A stretch of 64,000 nucleotides of DNA from Dendrolimus kikuchii (Eukaryota > Arthropoda > Insecta > Lepidoptera > Lasiocampidae), in contig CM034406.1 in assembly GCA_019925095.2 (NCBI GenBank), forward strand, positions 16,616,388 to 16,680,387. Reading direction: 5' to 3'. The translations under genes were made by a program, and so were the position numbers. Below are positions 1 through 11,500 of this stretch, piece by piece; the first letter of the stretch is position 1, and each line of letters opens with the position of its first letter. A model generated the notes under the pieces. The model saw only the letters and a list, made by a program, of their open reading frames with translations, was not told the origin of the DNA and made no database searches.

Positions 1-201
1 GGCTTGATGAATGAAGGTGGAAGACCGAGATATGTTCAGATACGAGAAAGCCTATTATCCAGAAGCGGATACTGATTTGCTAAAAAAAAACAAACTATGT
101 CATATTTATTTTGCAAGTCTGAAAATAAACATATGTCTCATAATAATTATGACATAAATCAAAATAAAAATATTAAAGGAAATGAAAGACATAAATCTCA
201 C

Positions 202-3200
202 CTTAGGTTTAGAATGCAAAGCAAAAGCCAATACAGATTCAAAAACTCTCATAGTCGACGAATCACCCCAAAGAGCATACTCTTGAGCTCTCAGAAGTAT
301 TGATAGGCATCCTAAAGCACTACGTAATAAAGCTCCATTTTCAGTTTGAGCGTTCTTCTCCAATATTTCCATAAAAATTGTTGCAAATTCCGAGAACTGT
401 TTACGTAAAACCGCTTGTGGGACAGATTTGATACCCATTGAAATTAATGTCAGTGTTGCTACAAGATTTTCTTCCAGTTCTGAAGCCTTTAAGGTTTCCA
501 TCTGAAAGATAATTGTTTTATTGTATAACTAGGACATAGCCGCAATACAAAGTATCACAACATTTAAAACAAGAATGTAAGCTATCCTTTTAGTGGACAC
601 TGCATCTCGGTGTAAGCTAATTTTTATGCATCTGAACAAATTCAAACCACCCCGGGAAAATTCCCCTGAGATAAAAATATCATACCTTTTATTACATACA
701 ATTTGATATCAATCAGTGAAAAAATCACATTGGAATTAGATTTTTTTTATTTGATCATTTTATATCATTCCCAGACACATTCCCATGGGATTCCCAGGAT
801 ATAAGTAGCGCAGATTTTAAGTCTAGGAATTTGCTGTTGACCAGCCAAAACCGCATCAAAATTGGCATCATAGTTTTTACATGAATCCCTAACAAACACA
901 AGAGATCTAAAAAATCGCATTGTGTTTTCTATTGTTTGTATAGTGTATTTCAGTTGTTTTTTTAAACAGTTTCAAGATACAGACAGAAGAAGCATACAGA
1001 CACGGCATGTTTAGAATTTTTTAATATTCTATAATATTATAAAACTACATTGAAATGTTTAGAATTTTTTAATATTCTATATTATAAAACTACGTTGAAA
1101 TGTAGTTTTATTATGTATACAAGTCACGAAAATTTAAGAAAATATTCTATAATATTATTGGTTAATCACTTAATATTCTTGCTTATCTATATAAGCATGT
1201 GTTCATTGAACCTTAGAAGAGAATAATGGCAATAGCTTTTATTATTTTTTCAACTATAATTATTCAAAGTAAACTACTAAAGATTAGGTAGCCAGGTGGT
1301 AGGGCATTTGCCCGACTGGATGGCTACCACCCCTGGTCTAGAGTATGTCGCCATAACAACCTTGAGCTGTGTTTCGGCATTAGTGACCAGGTTTCAGTTT
1401 CCTTTAAGAGAGCAGCAGCGCATTTGTAGCAACTTTGGTGTTGCAAATGTCCATAGGCGATGGTAACCGCTTTCCATCAAGTGGGCCATCTGCCTGACTG
1501 CTGATCTCCTTGCAATAAAAAAAAAAGGTAGGATACTTACCAATGCTGCAATGTATTCAGTAGAAGTCTCTTTACCATTGTGTTCTTTTAAAACTTCTGT
1601 CACAGCCGCTAAAACTGCTAACATTTCCTTGTGTAGGGCATTGTTCGAATCAAATCTGTTTAACAACCTGAAAAAGTTAACACACAGTGTACACTCCATG
1701 TAATGTCACTTGATTTAATGACAAACTTCCTTAAGCATCGAAATCACTTGGCTTTGGTTGGTTTAGCTTGTGTTCCTTACAATTATACACTCTATATAGC
1801 ATTACACCCTTTTTTTTTTTTTTGGCCAGGGGAAATCCGTTTGAGGACTAAGCCGCGACAGGCACAGAAGCCTGGGGGGATGTTCGCGACCGGTGTGAGT
1901 GTGGGATTCGCCAGATCGGGGGTGGCACTAGCGTGCCCGGTCAAAACCGGTGCCACGCTATTGCCACGCCCCAGTTAGGGATACCCACTAAAACCCCTGG
2001 GTGTTCCGTCCTGCGCCTTATGCCAGGGCTACGTGTAACGGGCTTCCCAACTCCGCGTGCCCTGGCAGGCGTGGGCCCCCCTCACTGGGCCTCTTCCTAT
2101 GCCAGGGGACGTATCCCCCGGCTACATACCTAGGTCTATTCCACGCGTGGGGCGGTCTGTAACGCGCCCCACGGGAAGAGAGATGAGCGCGCGCGGAACA
2201 CTCGCACTCTCATCTCGACGGCATGTGCGGGTGAGTGAGAACCCCTATACCCCTAGGGGCCCCACCCGCGCCGCCCGCTTACGGCGGCCGAAGGTCACTA
2301 TCCGACCTCTGGCGTCGGCGCGTCCTCCTTTGGCGGGAGCGGCGCAGGGAATTACGCTCACGCTCCCGTTCCGCCTCCTCCTTCGCGAACATGACTTGCT
2401 CGCAGAAGGAGGAGACGGCGTCCCATCCGGTGGAGCTCCCGACCATGGTGCGTACCACGGCCGGGAGCGAGGTGTCGAATCCGGTATGGGCGACGAGCTC
2501 CCGGCGCTGCTCCGTCCAAGAGGGACACTCCTGGAGTGTGTGCAGCGCCGTGTCCTCGTCGCCCGTGTCACAATGATGGCACCCTGACGTGGCCTCGCGG
2601 CCGAGGCGACACAGGTACCTTCCGAAGCAACTATGCCCCGTCAGGACCTGCGTCAGCCTGAACGTCAGGGTGCCGTGACGTCGTCCTAGCCATTCGTGCA
2701 GGACGGGCCTCACCGCCTCAATGGTGGCGGGGCCCGCACTGGGGCATCGTAGGCGATCTTCCCAGACCCCCACGGCTACCTGGCGGAGCTCCGACCTGCA
2801 CGCCTCGATCTCGCGAGGCGCGGGTCTGGTGCCCCTGGCCAGGGCCTCTTTGCGCCACACATACAGTGACGCCAGGACCCTGGCTTCCAGGTCCTATGGG
2901 GGGGATCCGGCGAGTAGCGAGGCCACTTCGAAGGACACCGTACGGTATCCTCTTATTGCTCTGACGGCCAATATGCGTTGCGCTTGACGCAGTAGCGCCG
3001 CGTTTTTGGCCGTCAGGCGGTTCGACCAGACTGGGGCCCCGTAAAGGGCCATCGAACGTATGATGCCTTCGAAGAGTTTCCGGCACATGGCGTTGGGCCC
3101 CCCGACGTTGGGAATATAGCATTACACCCACTCTAAATAATGACAACAATTAAGTAAGAAAAAGTACCTTTTAAGTTGCCAATATTAGTAAAAGCTGCCA

Positions 3201-4971
3201 TGTTGTGTATGTTATTTTATTGCTTTATTATATATATTACCCTAGCCCTAATAAACTCGATTGCTGGCATCACGCATACCAAAATTTTGAAGAAATTCCG
3301 AAATACCGAAATTTCTAAGTACTTCCTTTATCAGTATGATGCCTCAATATTGCAAGTTATGAATAAAAAAAGTAAAAAAATACAACAAAATTACTGGTAC
3401 AGCAAAAGACATCAGACAAAAATAACAGACTTCTCTCCACTTAACAACAACTCTTTATAACACCATAAAATGCAGTCCTTTCAGTGTCCTTATATAGAGT
3501 TTACACAGTATTTATGCAGAACTCAAATATTTAATTACAAACTCAAAAGACTATTTCCTTCTTACAATTTGTACTTTTCAGTTTGTAATCATACCTCATG
3601 TATTGACACAAAAGTAGTGCCCCATAAAAAAATATACATATAAACTCAAATAAAGAAATAAAAATTATGCTTAATTTGAGTTATACAACATTTTATTGCT
3701 CACAACATAGACTTAATATACATTATAAATTTTAGGCAAAAACAATAGATGTAGTCGGAGATGGCCGAAATGTTAGAATAACAAAAATCAAATCAATTAC
3801 TGTGCTTAAAACCCTTAAAAGATAGTTTTATTAAAACAATAGACTTCAACATAATAGCAGCATATAAATATAATTATTTTAGACATTGAAGTATGTTTTG
3901 TATACCTTTATAAGATGAAACATCTACTAGGGATTTATTTTAAGCATTTCATGTTTCTTATAAATAAATAAATTCCAAACAATAAAAACTATACTGACTT
4001 GCTAAAACTAATATTAGAGCATTGACTCCAATCTGATGCAAATGTTTGAAATGTCTTAAATGTCCCTGATCTCATTGAACCTCCATATTCACTTTCTGAG
4101 CCCTCCTCACCAGACTTTACAGACATATTTTCAAATTCTTTTGCAATAATCAAATCATTTTCAGCTTCATATTTTGGCTTATTTGAATTATGACCATATG
4201 TTATCATTGCATCGTGTTTCAAGACAGCTTGCTGTGTTAAACCAGTGCTTCCTAAAATTACAAATATTATTTTAAAATCTATGAATAGCTGTTATTGCTA
4301 TGTTCATATCAAGCAGTATAGTTTTTTTTTTAAACTAGAATATGTAGAAAAAACATTTTGGCTCTGCAAGTTTTTCAACAATCTAAAACAAATCTAAAAA
4401 AAACACTTTTTTATTATAAATATATAAAAAAGTGTTAAAAAATAATGAAATGGTGCCTACCACATTTTTTTTATAGCACGAGTTCAGCAGACAGGCAGAC
4501 GACGATAGAAAGTGGTTACCATCGTCTATAGACATTTGTGACACCAAATGCTACAAATGTGTTGCTGCTTTCTTAAGGGAGACTGGAACCTGGCCACTAA
4601 TGCCGGAAAACGACTAAGGTTGTTAACATACTATAGACCAGGGGTAGGAGCGACCTAGACGGGCATATACCTTACTACCTGACAAAAATTATAAAATTGT
4701 CTTTTTCACTTCATAGGTTAGAAGTGTACTTTCAAATTAATTTACGAATTTAAAAGAAACCTTTATATATACAGATTACTACGGTTGATTTCTAATATAA
4801 TAGCCTGAATTACTGAGAAAAATATATGAACATACCCAAATTTTCCTGAAAAAACCGGGACTTGGCCATCTCCCGATACTTTTGTATTTTTGGGTTTGAA
4901 TTTGAAGATTGTCCCTTCTGCCATCGTTTACCCTTCGTTCTTCCTTTTATTTTAGACCTGAATTTTCCCAT
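202..4971 (-). CDS. Rrp12: RRP12-like ribosome biogenesis factor, first four coding exons (partial)
   Basis: RRP12 is a HEAT-repeat nucleolar protein (NUC173 family) needed for pre-rRNA processing and export of pre-ribosomal subunits. Exons, in transcript order: 4836-4971, 3999-4251, 1541-1667, 202-501. These give 816 nt or 272 codons, with intron phases 1, 2 and 0 that join without a frame break. The rest lies beyond the left edge. The start at 4971 opens the basic block MGKFRSKIKGRTKGKRW followed by KYREMAKSRFF, which is the characteristic N terminus of this family. Exon 2 ends in TFKTFQTFASDWSQCSN. Exons 3-4 encode helices such as LHKEMLAVLAAVTEVLKE and LTLISMGIKSVPQAVLRKQF. Donors are gtatgt, gtcagt (weak), gtaagt and gtgaga. 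The 2.3-kb intron between exons 2 and 3 holds a MITE with an R1-clade retroelement inside it. The gene is divergent from Merlin. The family call rests on recognised motifs, not on an alignment. Confidence 0.87.
1290..1526 (+). repeat. Repeat A, 5'-truncated
   Basis: Begins GCCAGGTGGTAGGGCATTTG and ends TGCAATAAAAAA. The poly(A) ends 14 nt from the 5' splice site of RRP12 exon 3 (exon edge 1541, minus strand), so in the RRP12 transcript the intron has a T-run almost at its start. Confidence 0.88.
1810..3113 (-). mobile_element. 5'-truncated R1-clade non-LTR retrotransposon
   Basis: The minus strand reads the C-terminal part of a retrotransposon polyprotein followed by a ~450-nt 3' UTR and a poly(A) tail (T-run 1810-1822 on plus). 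It is flanked by a 16-bp target duplication, ATATAGCATTACACCC, at 1794-1809 and 3114-3129. The related MITE at 26.2 kb has no insertion at the equivalent place. The 5' truncation at 3113 is typical of incomplete reverse transcription. Confidence 0.92.
2279..3112 (-). pseudogene. R1-clade reverse transcriptase C-terminal region with one stop
   Basis: One frame encodes MALYGAPVWSNRLTAKN, then GYRTVSFEVASLLAGSPP, then an in-frame TAG near 2892, then DLEARVLASLYVWRKEA and a Cys-His cluster CHHCDTGDEDTALHTLQEC, ending at a natural-looking TAA. The TAG most likely replaces the usual Trp codon of the SPPWDLEA motif. Apart from that point mutation the frame is intact, so the copy is fairly young. Confidence 0.85.
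3763..3832. repeat. Element T terminal-repeat fragment
   Basis: GGCCGAAATGTTAGAATAAC followed by AAATCAAATCAATTACTGTG and CTTAAAACCCTTAAAAG is a diverged copy of the right end of element T. RRP12 intron. Confidence 0.55.
4460..4682 (-). repeat. Repeat A, partial, diverged
   Basis: Reverse-oriented copy: GTTCAGCAGACAGGCAGACG, then GGTTACCATCG and ACTACCTG. It lacks the 5' third of the unit and has many substitutions, so it is one of the older copies. It lies in the intron between RRP12 exons 1 and 2. Confidence 0.82.
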
Positions 4972-5561
4972 CTTGCTATTTCATAACAATTAAAACATTT
5001 AAATTCACAACTAAAACAATGCACGTGGTTTTGTTTTGAAAATGTTTTGTCACTATTTGGCATTTTTGGCAATTGGTGACATTTGGAAAATTTTATAATT
5101 GTAACTTCATTGTCATTTGTCAAAATTTGTGACGATAACCGTATGTTGTCAAAGTCTATTTGATAGCAACTTTTTTTGACGCGCACTGCAGACTCTAAAG
5201 CCTAATTTCCTATTACACTCCGTTTTACACAGAACACAATCATGTGAGTGTCTGAAAAGATTAACGAGCATTGTCAAATTACCTATTTGCGTTAGGTATA
5301 ACGAAACGTATTTTACCCAATAATTTTTTTCTTCATTCACCTCCGATTCGCTTGTTTCATTGACGTTCTTCTTGTTTGTAAATAATAACCGCTGGAAATA
5401 GTACGCAATGTGAAATTATACGCATACCTCTATCGGTTGAACATTACGTAAACGCCAGACGTTACAGTGTAATTAACTTACAGCATCACAATCATCATAA
5501 CCTATTGCGATTTTTATACAAACTTGTAATTGCAGTGTAAAAGCTATGAGACAATATAATA
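4972..5561. promoter_or_regulatory. Shared 5' region between RRP12 and Merlin
   Basis: The 590 nt between the two start codons must contain the 5' UTRs and promoters of both genes, unless upstream non-coding exons exist. I see no clear TATA box at a plausible distance from either start. Absence of a TATA box and a short divergent spacer fit a housekeeping bidirectional promoter. This is inferred from layout only. Confidence 0.55.
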
Positions 5562-8500
5562 ATGCCTCCGTTTAGAAGGAAAAAAGCTTCTAAGTCTTTC
5601 CCAGTTAAGGTGTGCACGTTGGATGCAGAGTTAGAGTTCAACCTTGAGGTAAATTATAACTTTGTCCCTCTAATTTCGTTTTAATAGATTTGTTTACATT
5701 TCAATAAGAATACAATAAAAACTAACTCACTTTGTATTGATGTCCAAACACGGTTATCATCGCATAATATTGCCTTAGTAGTTATTGTTTAATGTAGGTA
5801 CAATCGTTAATTAGTTATATTAGCGCATATACAACCCGTCATGACTCACAGGCGCGGGGTCGCTTATCATGGAAATTAGAGGCTCTTCAATTAATATTAT
5901 GTGATAAATTGGGACTGAATAGTATTTTAAGTTTGCATAGGCACTAATACTGAGTAATTCAATGTAGTATCTACAAAGTAGTCTATTGTATAACAACATT
6001 GTCATACATTGTTATTACAATAATTATTTATACATTATTTCATTTACTTCACATCTCTTATTCATATATTTTTTAATCTGAACAGTTTGAGATATTTATA
6101 TCAATACTTGATCTTAAGTGGGTGTACCTTTCCTTAGTCAATTAAGAAATTATCATAAAGTACTGGGTTTCTTTTTCAATTTCAAAGAATAGTAATTTGC
6201 GCATAAAGTGTACATACACATTGGTTCATTACAACACAAATTCTTTATTTTGATTTCTTTTTTTACATTTAAATCATTCTATATTCTTAGCACTTAGTCT
6301 TAGTTCTGTTACCTGTTCCTTAAATATAAACTTGTTTTATCTATGTGCTTAATCAGAGTGTATTCTTTGTTTTTTTTTTAATTTTATTTAATTAATATTC
6401 ATATTATGAATAAATTGAAATAAGCTACTTTTAATCTTAAGTTTAGATACAAAAAATGATGGGTTCCTATATTATCCAATATGTTCATTAAGCTACTTAC
6501 TGGTTAGAATTTACTATAAACTCGATACAAGTAATGTCAAGTTTCTGCCAATAATACAGTAAGAGCCTGGATAATAAGATAAAGAAAAATGGCAAAAATT
6601 ACTGTGAAACAGTAGTAGTTATAATTATTGCAATATTTATTATACCCTAACCTGCACTAAAGTGTGTCAATGAACAACTGATAATAACAGGAATTTACTG
6701 CTGATAATAAATTAAATAAGCTACATAATAATTATATTAAGTTGTATCATCAATGTTAAAGTACATAATATGGTAGGCAATTCTGTTGGTGATAACTGTT
6801 GGAATAAATATTTATTATAAATATTTAAAGATCCTTCGTAATCAGCTTTGCTTGTCTAAATTTCACTTGGATGACTATAATAACTTAGACTAGGGCCATG
6901 AGATGACTATAAAAACTTAGACTCGGGCCACGAAATGACTATAATAACTTAGACTAGGGCCGCGTTCCACATGAAGCTTACAACAACCACACTTAAGACC
7001 ACCATTTTTTCAGTTCCACTTACTTGAGCGTTAGACACATAAACTCAAGTGGAAGGGATTATGGAGCATTGATGTCATTAACGATAAAATACACAAATGT
7101 CATTGGTTGAAGTATGGTTGTTTAGAAAATCTTGCTGTTGTCAAAGTATCGATAGAGAGGATGATGCTCTATGGTCAACGCTCACTTGGACCCACCTCTT
7201 GACATAGGTAGTGTGAGCGCTACATGATCGAAAATTACAACATAATTAGTGACATTTTCGCCATGACTGTAACAATCGTGTCTGCTATGTGTAACGGCTG
7301 AAGGAGCATTTTGAACGTTGTGAGCTACAAGTGGAATGCAGCCTAACTATTCTTGACATATGTCAAATCAAATTACCCCTAATTTTCATCTTTTTTATTG
7401 TATAAGCTGTAACTCAGCACCACAAAATGCTCTGGTAAGAGCTTTTTGTGATTTAGTGTGTGGCTAGTCTCATTGCCGAGAGGGGAGTGCTAAATAAGAC
7501 AAGGAGTTGTACTCTAGATGTAATGGTTGCTTAATGAATTGAACATTAAACTTAAGACTATATATACAAATATCTTCACTGCTACATGATAATATTTAAA
7601 ATCTATATTCTGAACATGTTCATGAGATGCATCTCCAAAGGTCTTGACTGTTTTCTATATTGGCAGTTTTATCATGTACATGGATTGCTCAAAGTTTTGG
7701 CTTTACTAATTATGCAGGAATAAATTAATTCATGTGTCACCTTCAAATCAAAAATTCATGTGTCACTTTCAAATCAAAAATTCACTCTTTTAAAAAGATG
7801 TATGTGAGTTCAAATGCTTGCTGTGAGCAGTCTTTAACTAACACCTGTCTTTTTACGTAATTGCTTCCAGTGGCGTGCAACAGGCCGTGATCTCTTTGAT
7901 TTAGTATGCAGGACAATAGGCTTGAGGGAGACATGGTTCTTTGGACTGCAATTCGAGGACACGAAACACTTCATAAGCTGGCTGAAATTGGATAAAAGAG
8001 GTATGTTTTACTACTTTATAGTATGTTATAATGGGGTTGGATCCTAAACTAAACCCCCTAAATTTGAGGGTTCTGAGGGTTCAGGGGTCGTCTCAGGCCT
8101 GCCTATATAATTCTTGCTAGGGAAATATGCCTATATATTTTAAATTAATTATTAAAATTTCATCCCTGCAGGAAGGAAAAAGAATACTAATTCCTGCGGC
8201 CAAGCAGCCTGTTGTAAGAGGCGATAACGCAACCTACAGCCAGGTGGTAGGGTATTTGCCCGTCTGGGCGACAAACACCCCTGGTCTAGGGTATGCCGCC
8301 ATAACAATCTTGAGTTGTGTTCCGGCTTTATTGGCCATCTTCCTGTCCCATATACGAGTTTGGCAGCACATTGGTAATACCTAGTGCTGCAAATGTTTAT
8401 AGGCGATGGTAACCACTTTCCATCTCAATTGGGCTGGCAGCCAGTCTGTTGTATTTCAGCAATAATAAAAAATAGAATTTGTAACAGAACAGATTTTTGT

Positions 8501-11500
8501 TTCTTTTAATCTTAGATCTGTCATTTATGGTAGAAGACTAAGGCGGGATCGAAGCGAAGGTTCCGCCTTAGTCTTAAGGTTATTTTTTTTATAACAGTCA
8601 AATGTACTGCCATCCTACCTCAGCAGTTAGGGCAGATCCGAAATCTGTAACTCAGATTAGAAGACTATAGAAGCATTCACAGTAGTCTATATATTTTAAA
8701 TGAAAAAAAATGATTCAAACTTTCAAAGCCTATATTTAATAGAGTGATGTATTGCTATAACAAAAAGCAATAGAATAATAACATGTGGAGCCTTCTAGAA
8801 ATATTAGGATTTAAAAGCTTTTTCAGATTTACAGTTAATTTTATCCTGCAGGAACAGAGAAAGAATATAATTTCCTGCAGCCCGGCGGCCTGTCGTAAGA
8901 GGCGACTTAACAACCCACAGCCAGGTGGTAGAGTATTTGCTTGACTGGATGGCGACCACCCCTGGTCTTGAGTATGCCGCCGTAACAACCTTGAGTTGTG
9001 TTCCGGCATTAGTGATCAGGTTCCAGTCTCCTTTAAGAGAGCAGCAGCGAATTTGTAGCACCTTTGGTGTTGCAAATGTCCATAGGCGATGGTAACCGCT
9101 TTCGATCAAGTGGGCCATCTGCCTGTCTGCTGAACTCCTGCAATAAAAAAAAAATACTTAGTTTACTAAGAGCGTTTCATTAATTTTTATCAATTGTCTT
9201 CTAGCATGCTCTTCACCTTACCTCACCTGTAATTTTTCGTATCTAAGGTGATATTGAGAAGACAAAGACAACAAATACATAAATATCTGTTTCAGTGCAA
9301 GACCAGTGTGTCTCTCAAATGCCGGGCACTCCGTTCATGTTGCTCTGTAAACTATATCCAGAGGATGTTGCTGAGGAATTGATCCAAGAGGTGACACAGC
9401 ACCTACTCTTCCTGCAAGTGAAACAGGCTATACTCAGTATGGATATTTATTGTCCGCCAGAAGCGTCGGTTTTGCTTGCCAGTTATGCTGTACAAGCTAA
9501 GGTATTTTGTCATTAATATTGATTTTTCTTATTTTATTATTTATTAAGGGTTTATATCTTCAGGAAGTTTTTAGCAGGAACTGAAAGGACAATCAGACAT
9601 TCTGCTGTGCAGTTTTATTTTCTAAAAATGTGTAAAATTACTCTAAAAGTAAGTTTTTGTGAGAAATGTGAACTGTATAGTCAAATGTGGCTTGTCGAGT
9701 TTTCACAAGATCTCTTGAATGGCGTCAGTTGTAACCTACAATGCAACTGCGCTATTTTACAAATACTTACTCATCAAAATTGGTTGTATAGACTAAGACT
9801 CCTTTGCCTGCCTTTGTGGCGAATTGTACTACTACTACTACTACTAGTTATTTGATGAAGAAATTATGAGGATTGTGGATTATTTGAGATTGTTTTATCT
9901 ATAATATTATAAAATTCTAAATATGCCCTGACTGTACATTGAAGTTATTTAAAAAAAGAAACAACTGGCATAGACTATATAAACGATGGAGAACAGTATA
10001 CAATCTTTTTTAGATTTCTTGTCTGTTTGTTCGCGATTCACGTAAAAACTACTGGGCCGATTTCAATGTGGTTTTCGCTGGTCGACACCAAATTTCTAGA
10101 CCTTTTATCGCGCGAATCCCGCGGGGCTTTTTTTTGAGAATGATTTAAAATGGCCAGATGAATGAAAAGAAAATCGAATTCCATGATGGATAGCAAATTT
10201 TATGTAATAAAATATGTGATAATTCTAATCCCGGGGGAATTGTATGTCGCCATAACAACATTGAGTTGTGTTCCGGCATTAGTGACCAGGTTTCAGTCTC
10301 CCTTAAGAGAGCAGCAGCGCATTTGTAGCAACTTTGGTGTTGCAAATGTCCATAGGCGATGGTAACCGCTTTCCATCAAGTGGGCCGTCTGCCTGTCTGC
10401 TGATCTCCTGCAATAAAAAAAAAAACCCGGGAACGGTTTTTAGTTGTTCGGGTGCATAAAAATTAGCTTATTCCGACACAGTTTTCACTAAAACGGTAGC
10501 TCTTTTCTAATGCTGCGTTTATAATATTATTTTGTGTCCCGGGAATTTCAAATTAAGCGTGGAAGAAGTCGGAAGCATATTCTAGTGTATGTATATTTTT
10601 GGTTTAAACAGAATTTTTTTATTATTTACTGTAGTGCGTAGTCTGGGATCGGCCCCAGAGAGATCTGTTGTGAATTATAACATAACACAAGCATGACTTG
10701 CTTAGCTTAGGGATGTGCAATGTGTGTATTTGTCTGCCGATTATTTAATTTAATCAAAGTTAAACAATAATTTATTGTTTTTATAGTATGGTGATTATGA
10801 TGAGAGTGCTTACAAGCCAGGTATGCTGGCCAGCGAGGATCTGCTCCCCCAGAGAGTGATTGACCAATATCAGATGACCCCTGAAATGTGGGAGGATCGT
10901 ATAAAAATATGGTGAGTATTTATTAACCTGTACTTTAAGATATTGTCCATCTAGATCTGAAATGTATACATGCAAAAATCTATTCTTTATTGCAAATTCA
11001 AAAAACTGGTCTATATCTATACAAGCAAATAAATGAAATTGAAGTGTCTAACAGCTTTTTACTAAATACATATGAATATATATACGGTACTTATCTCAAA
11101 AAATCAATTATTAAAATGTTTATCTTCTGTCTGGATGTTCCGGCTAATCTCTGAAACGGCTGTACCGATTTTGACGGAACTTGCACTGGCAGATAGCTGA
11201 TTTTATAAGGAGTAACTTAGGCTACTTTTAAAATTAGGGTTTAGCGAAAAAAATCCACGCGAACGTAATCGCGGGTAACAGCTAGTTAAAAAATAATTGT
11301 CTCTTTACTTGGCACAACACAATCTAATTGAAATGATAAACACTTTTCCTAAAGTAAATAATGTGGATAATAACAGAGATAATATATATGAAAAGAGAGT
11401 TGGTCTGAAAGTGAGTGTCGGGGTGAAGGTAAGGAAAGGAATGCTCCGGTGGTTCGGGCATGTGGAAAGAATGCATGATGAGAGAATGACTAAACAGATA

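Larger units (their letters stand above)
1683..3510. repeat. MITE with pogo/Tigger-like ends, split by an R1-clade insertion
   Basis: The left end (ACACTCCATGTAATG) and the right end read in reverse (AAACTCTATATAAGG) form imperfect terminal inverted repeats. The body matches the element at 26230-26662 along its whole length, apart from 1810-3129, which is a later retroelement insertion plus one target copy. Its left end lies about 15 nt from the splice acceptor of RRP12 exon 3. The Tigger-like assignment rests on the end sequence only. Confidence 0.7.

Noticed and set aside
1..92. Possible next RRP12 exon at the left edge (minus strand, after a tttagcaaatcag acceptor-like site)
   Set aside because: In the required phase 0 it meets a stop after 11 codons, and the other frames do not resemble RRP12.
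3763..3832. Functional element T copy
   Set aside because: Only one terminal repeat is present, with several mismatches.
5820..6005. 61-codon minus-strand frame in Merlin intron 1
   Set aside because: AT-rich chance frame with no splice context or known motif.
6870..6965. CRISPR-like array of three direct repeats
   Set aside because: There are no unique spacers, the units are contiguous, and the sequence is eukaryotic.
8534..8575. Rho-independent-type terminator
   Set aside because: It lies in an intron of a eukaryotic gene and has no following T-run of the bacterial kind linked to a gene end.
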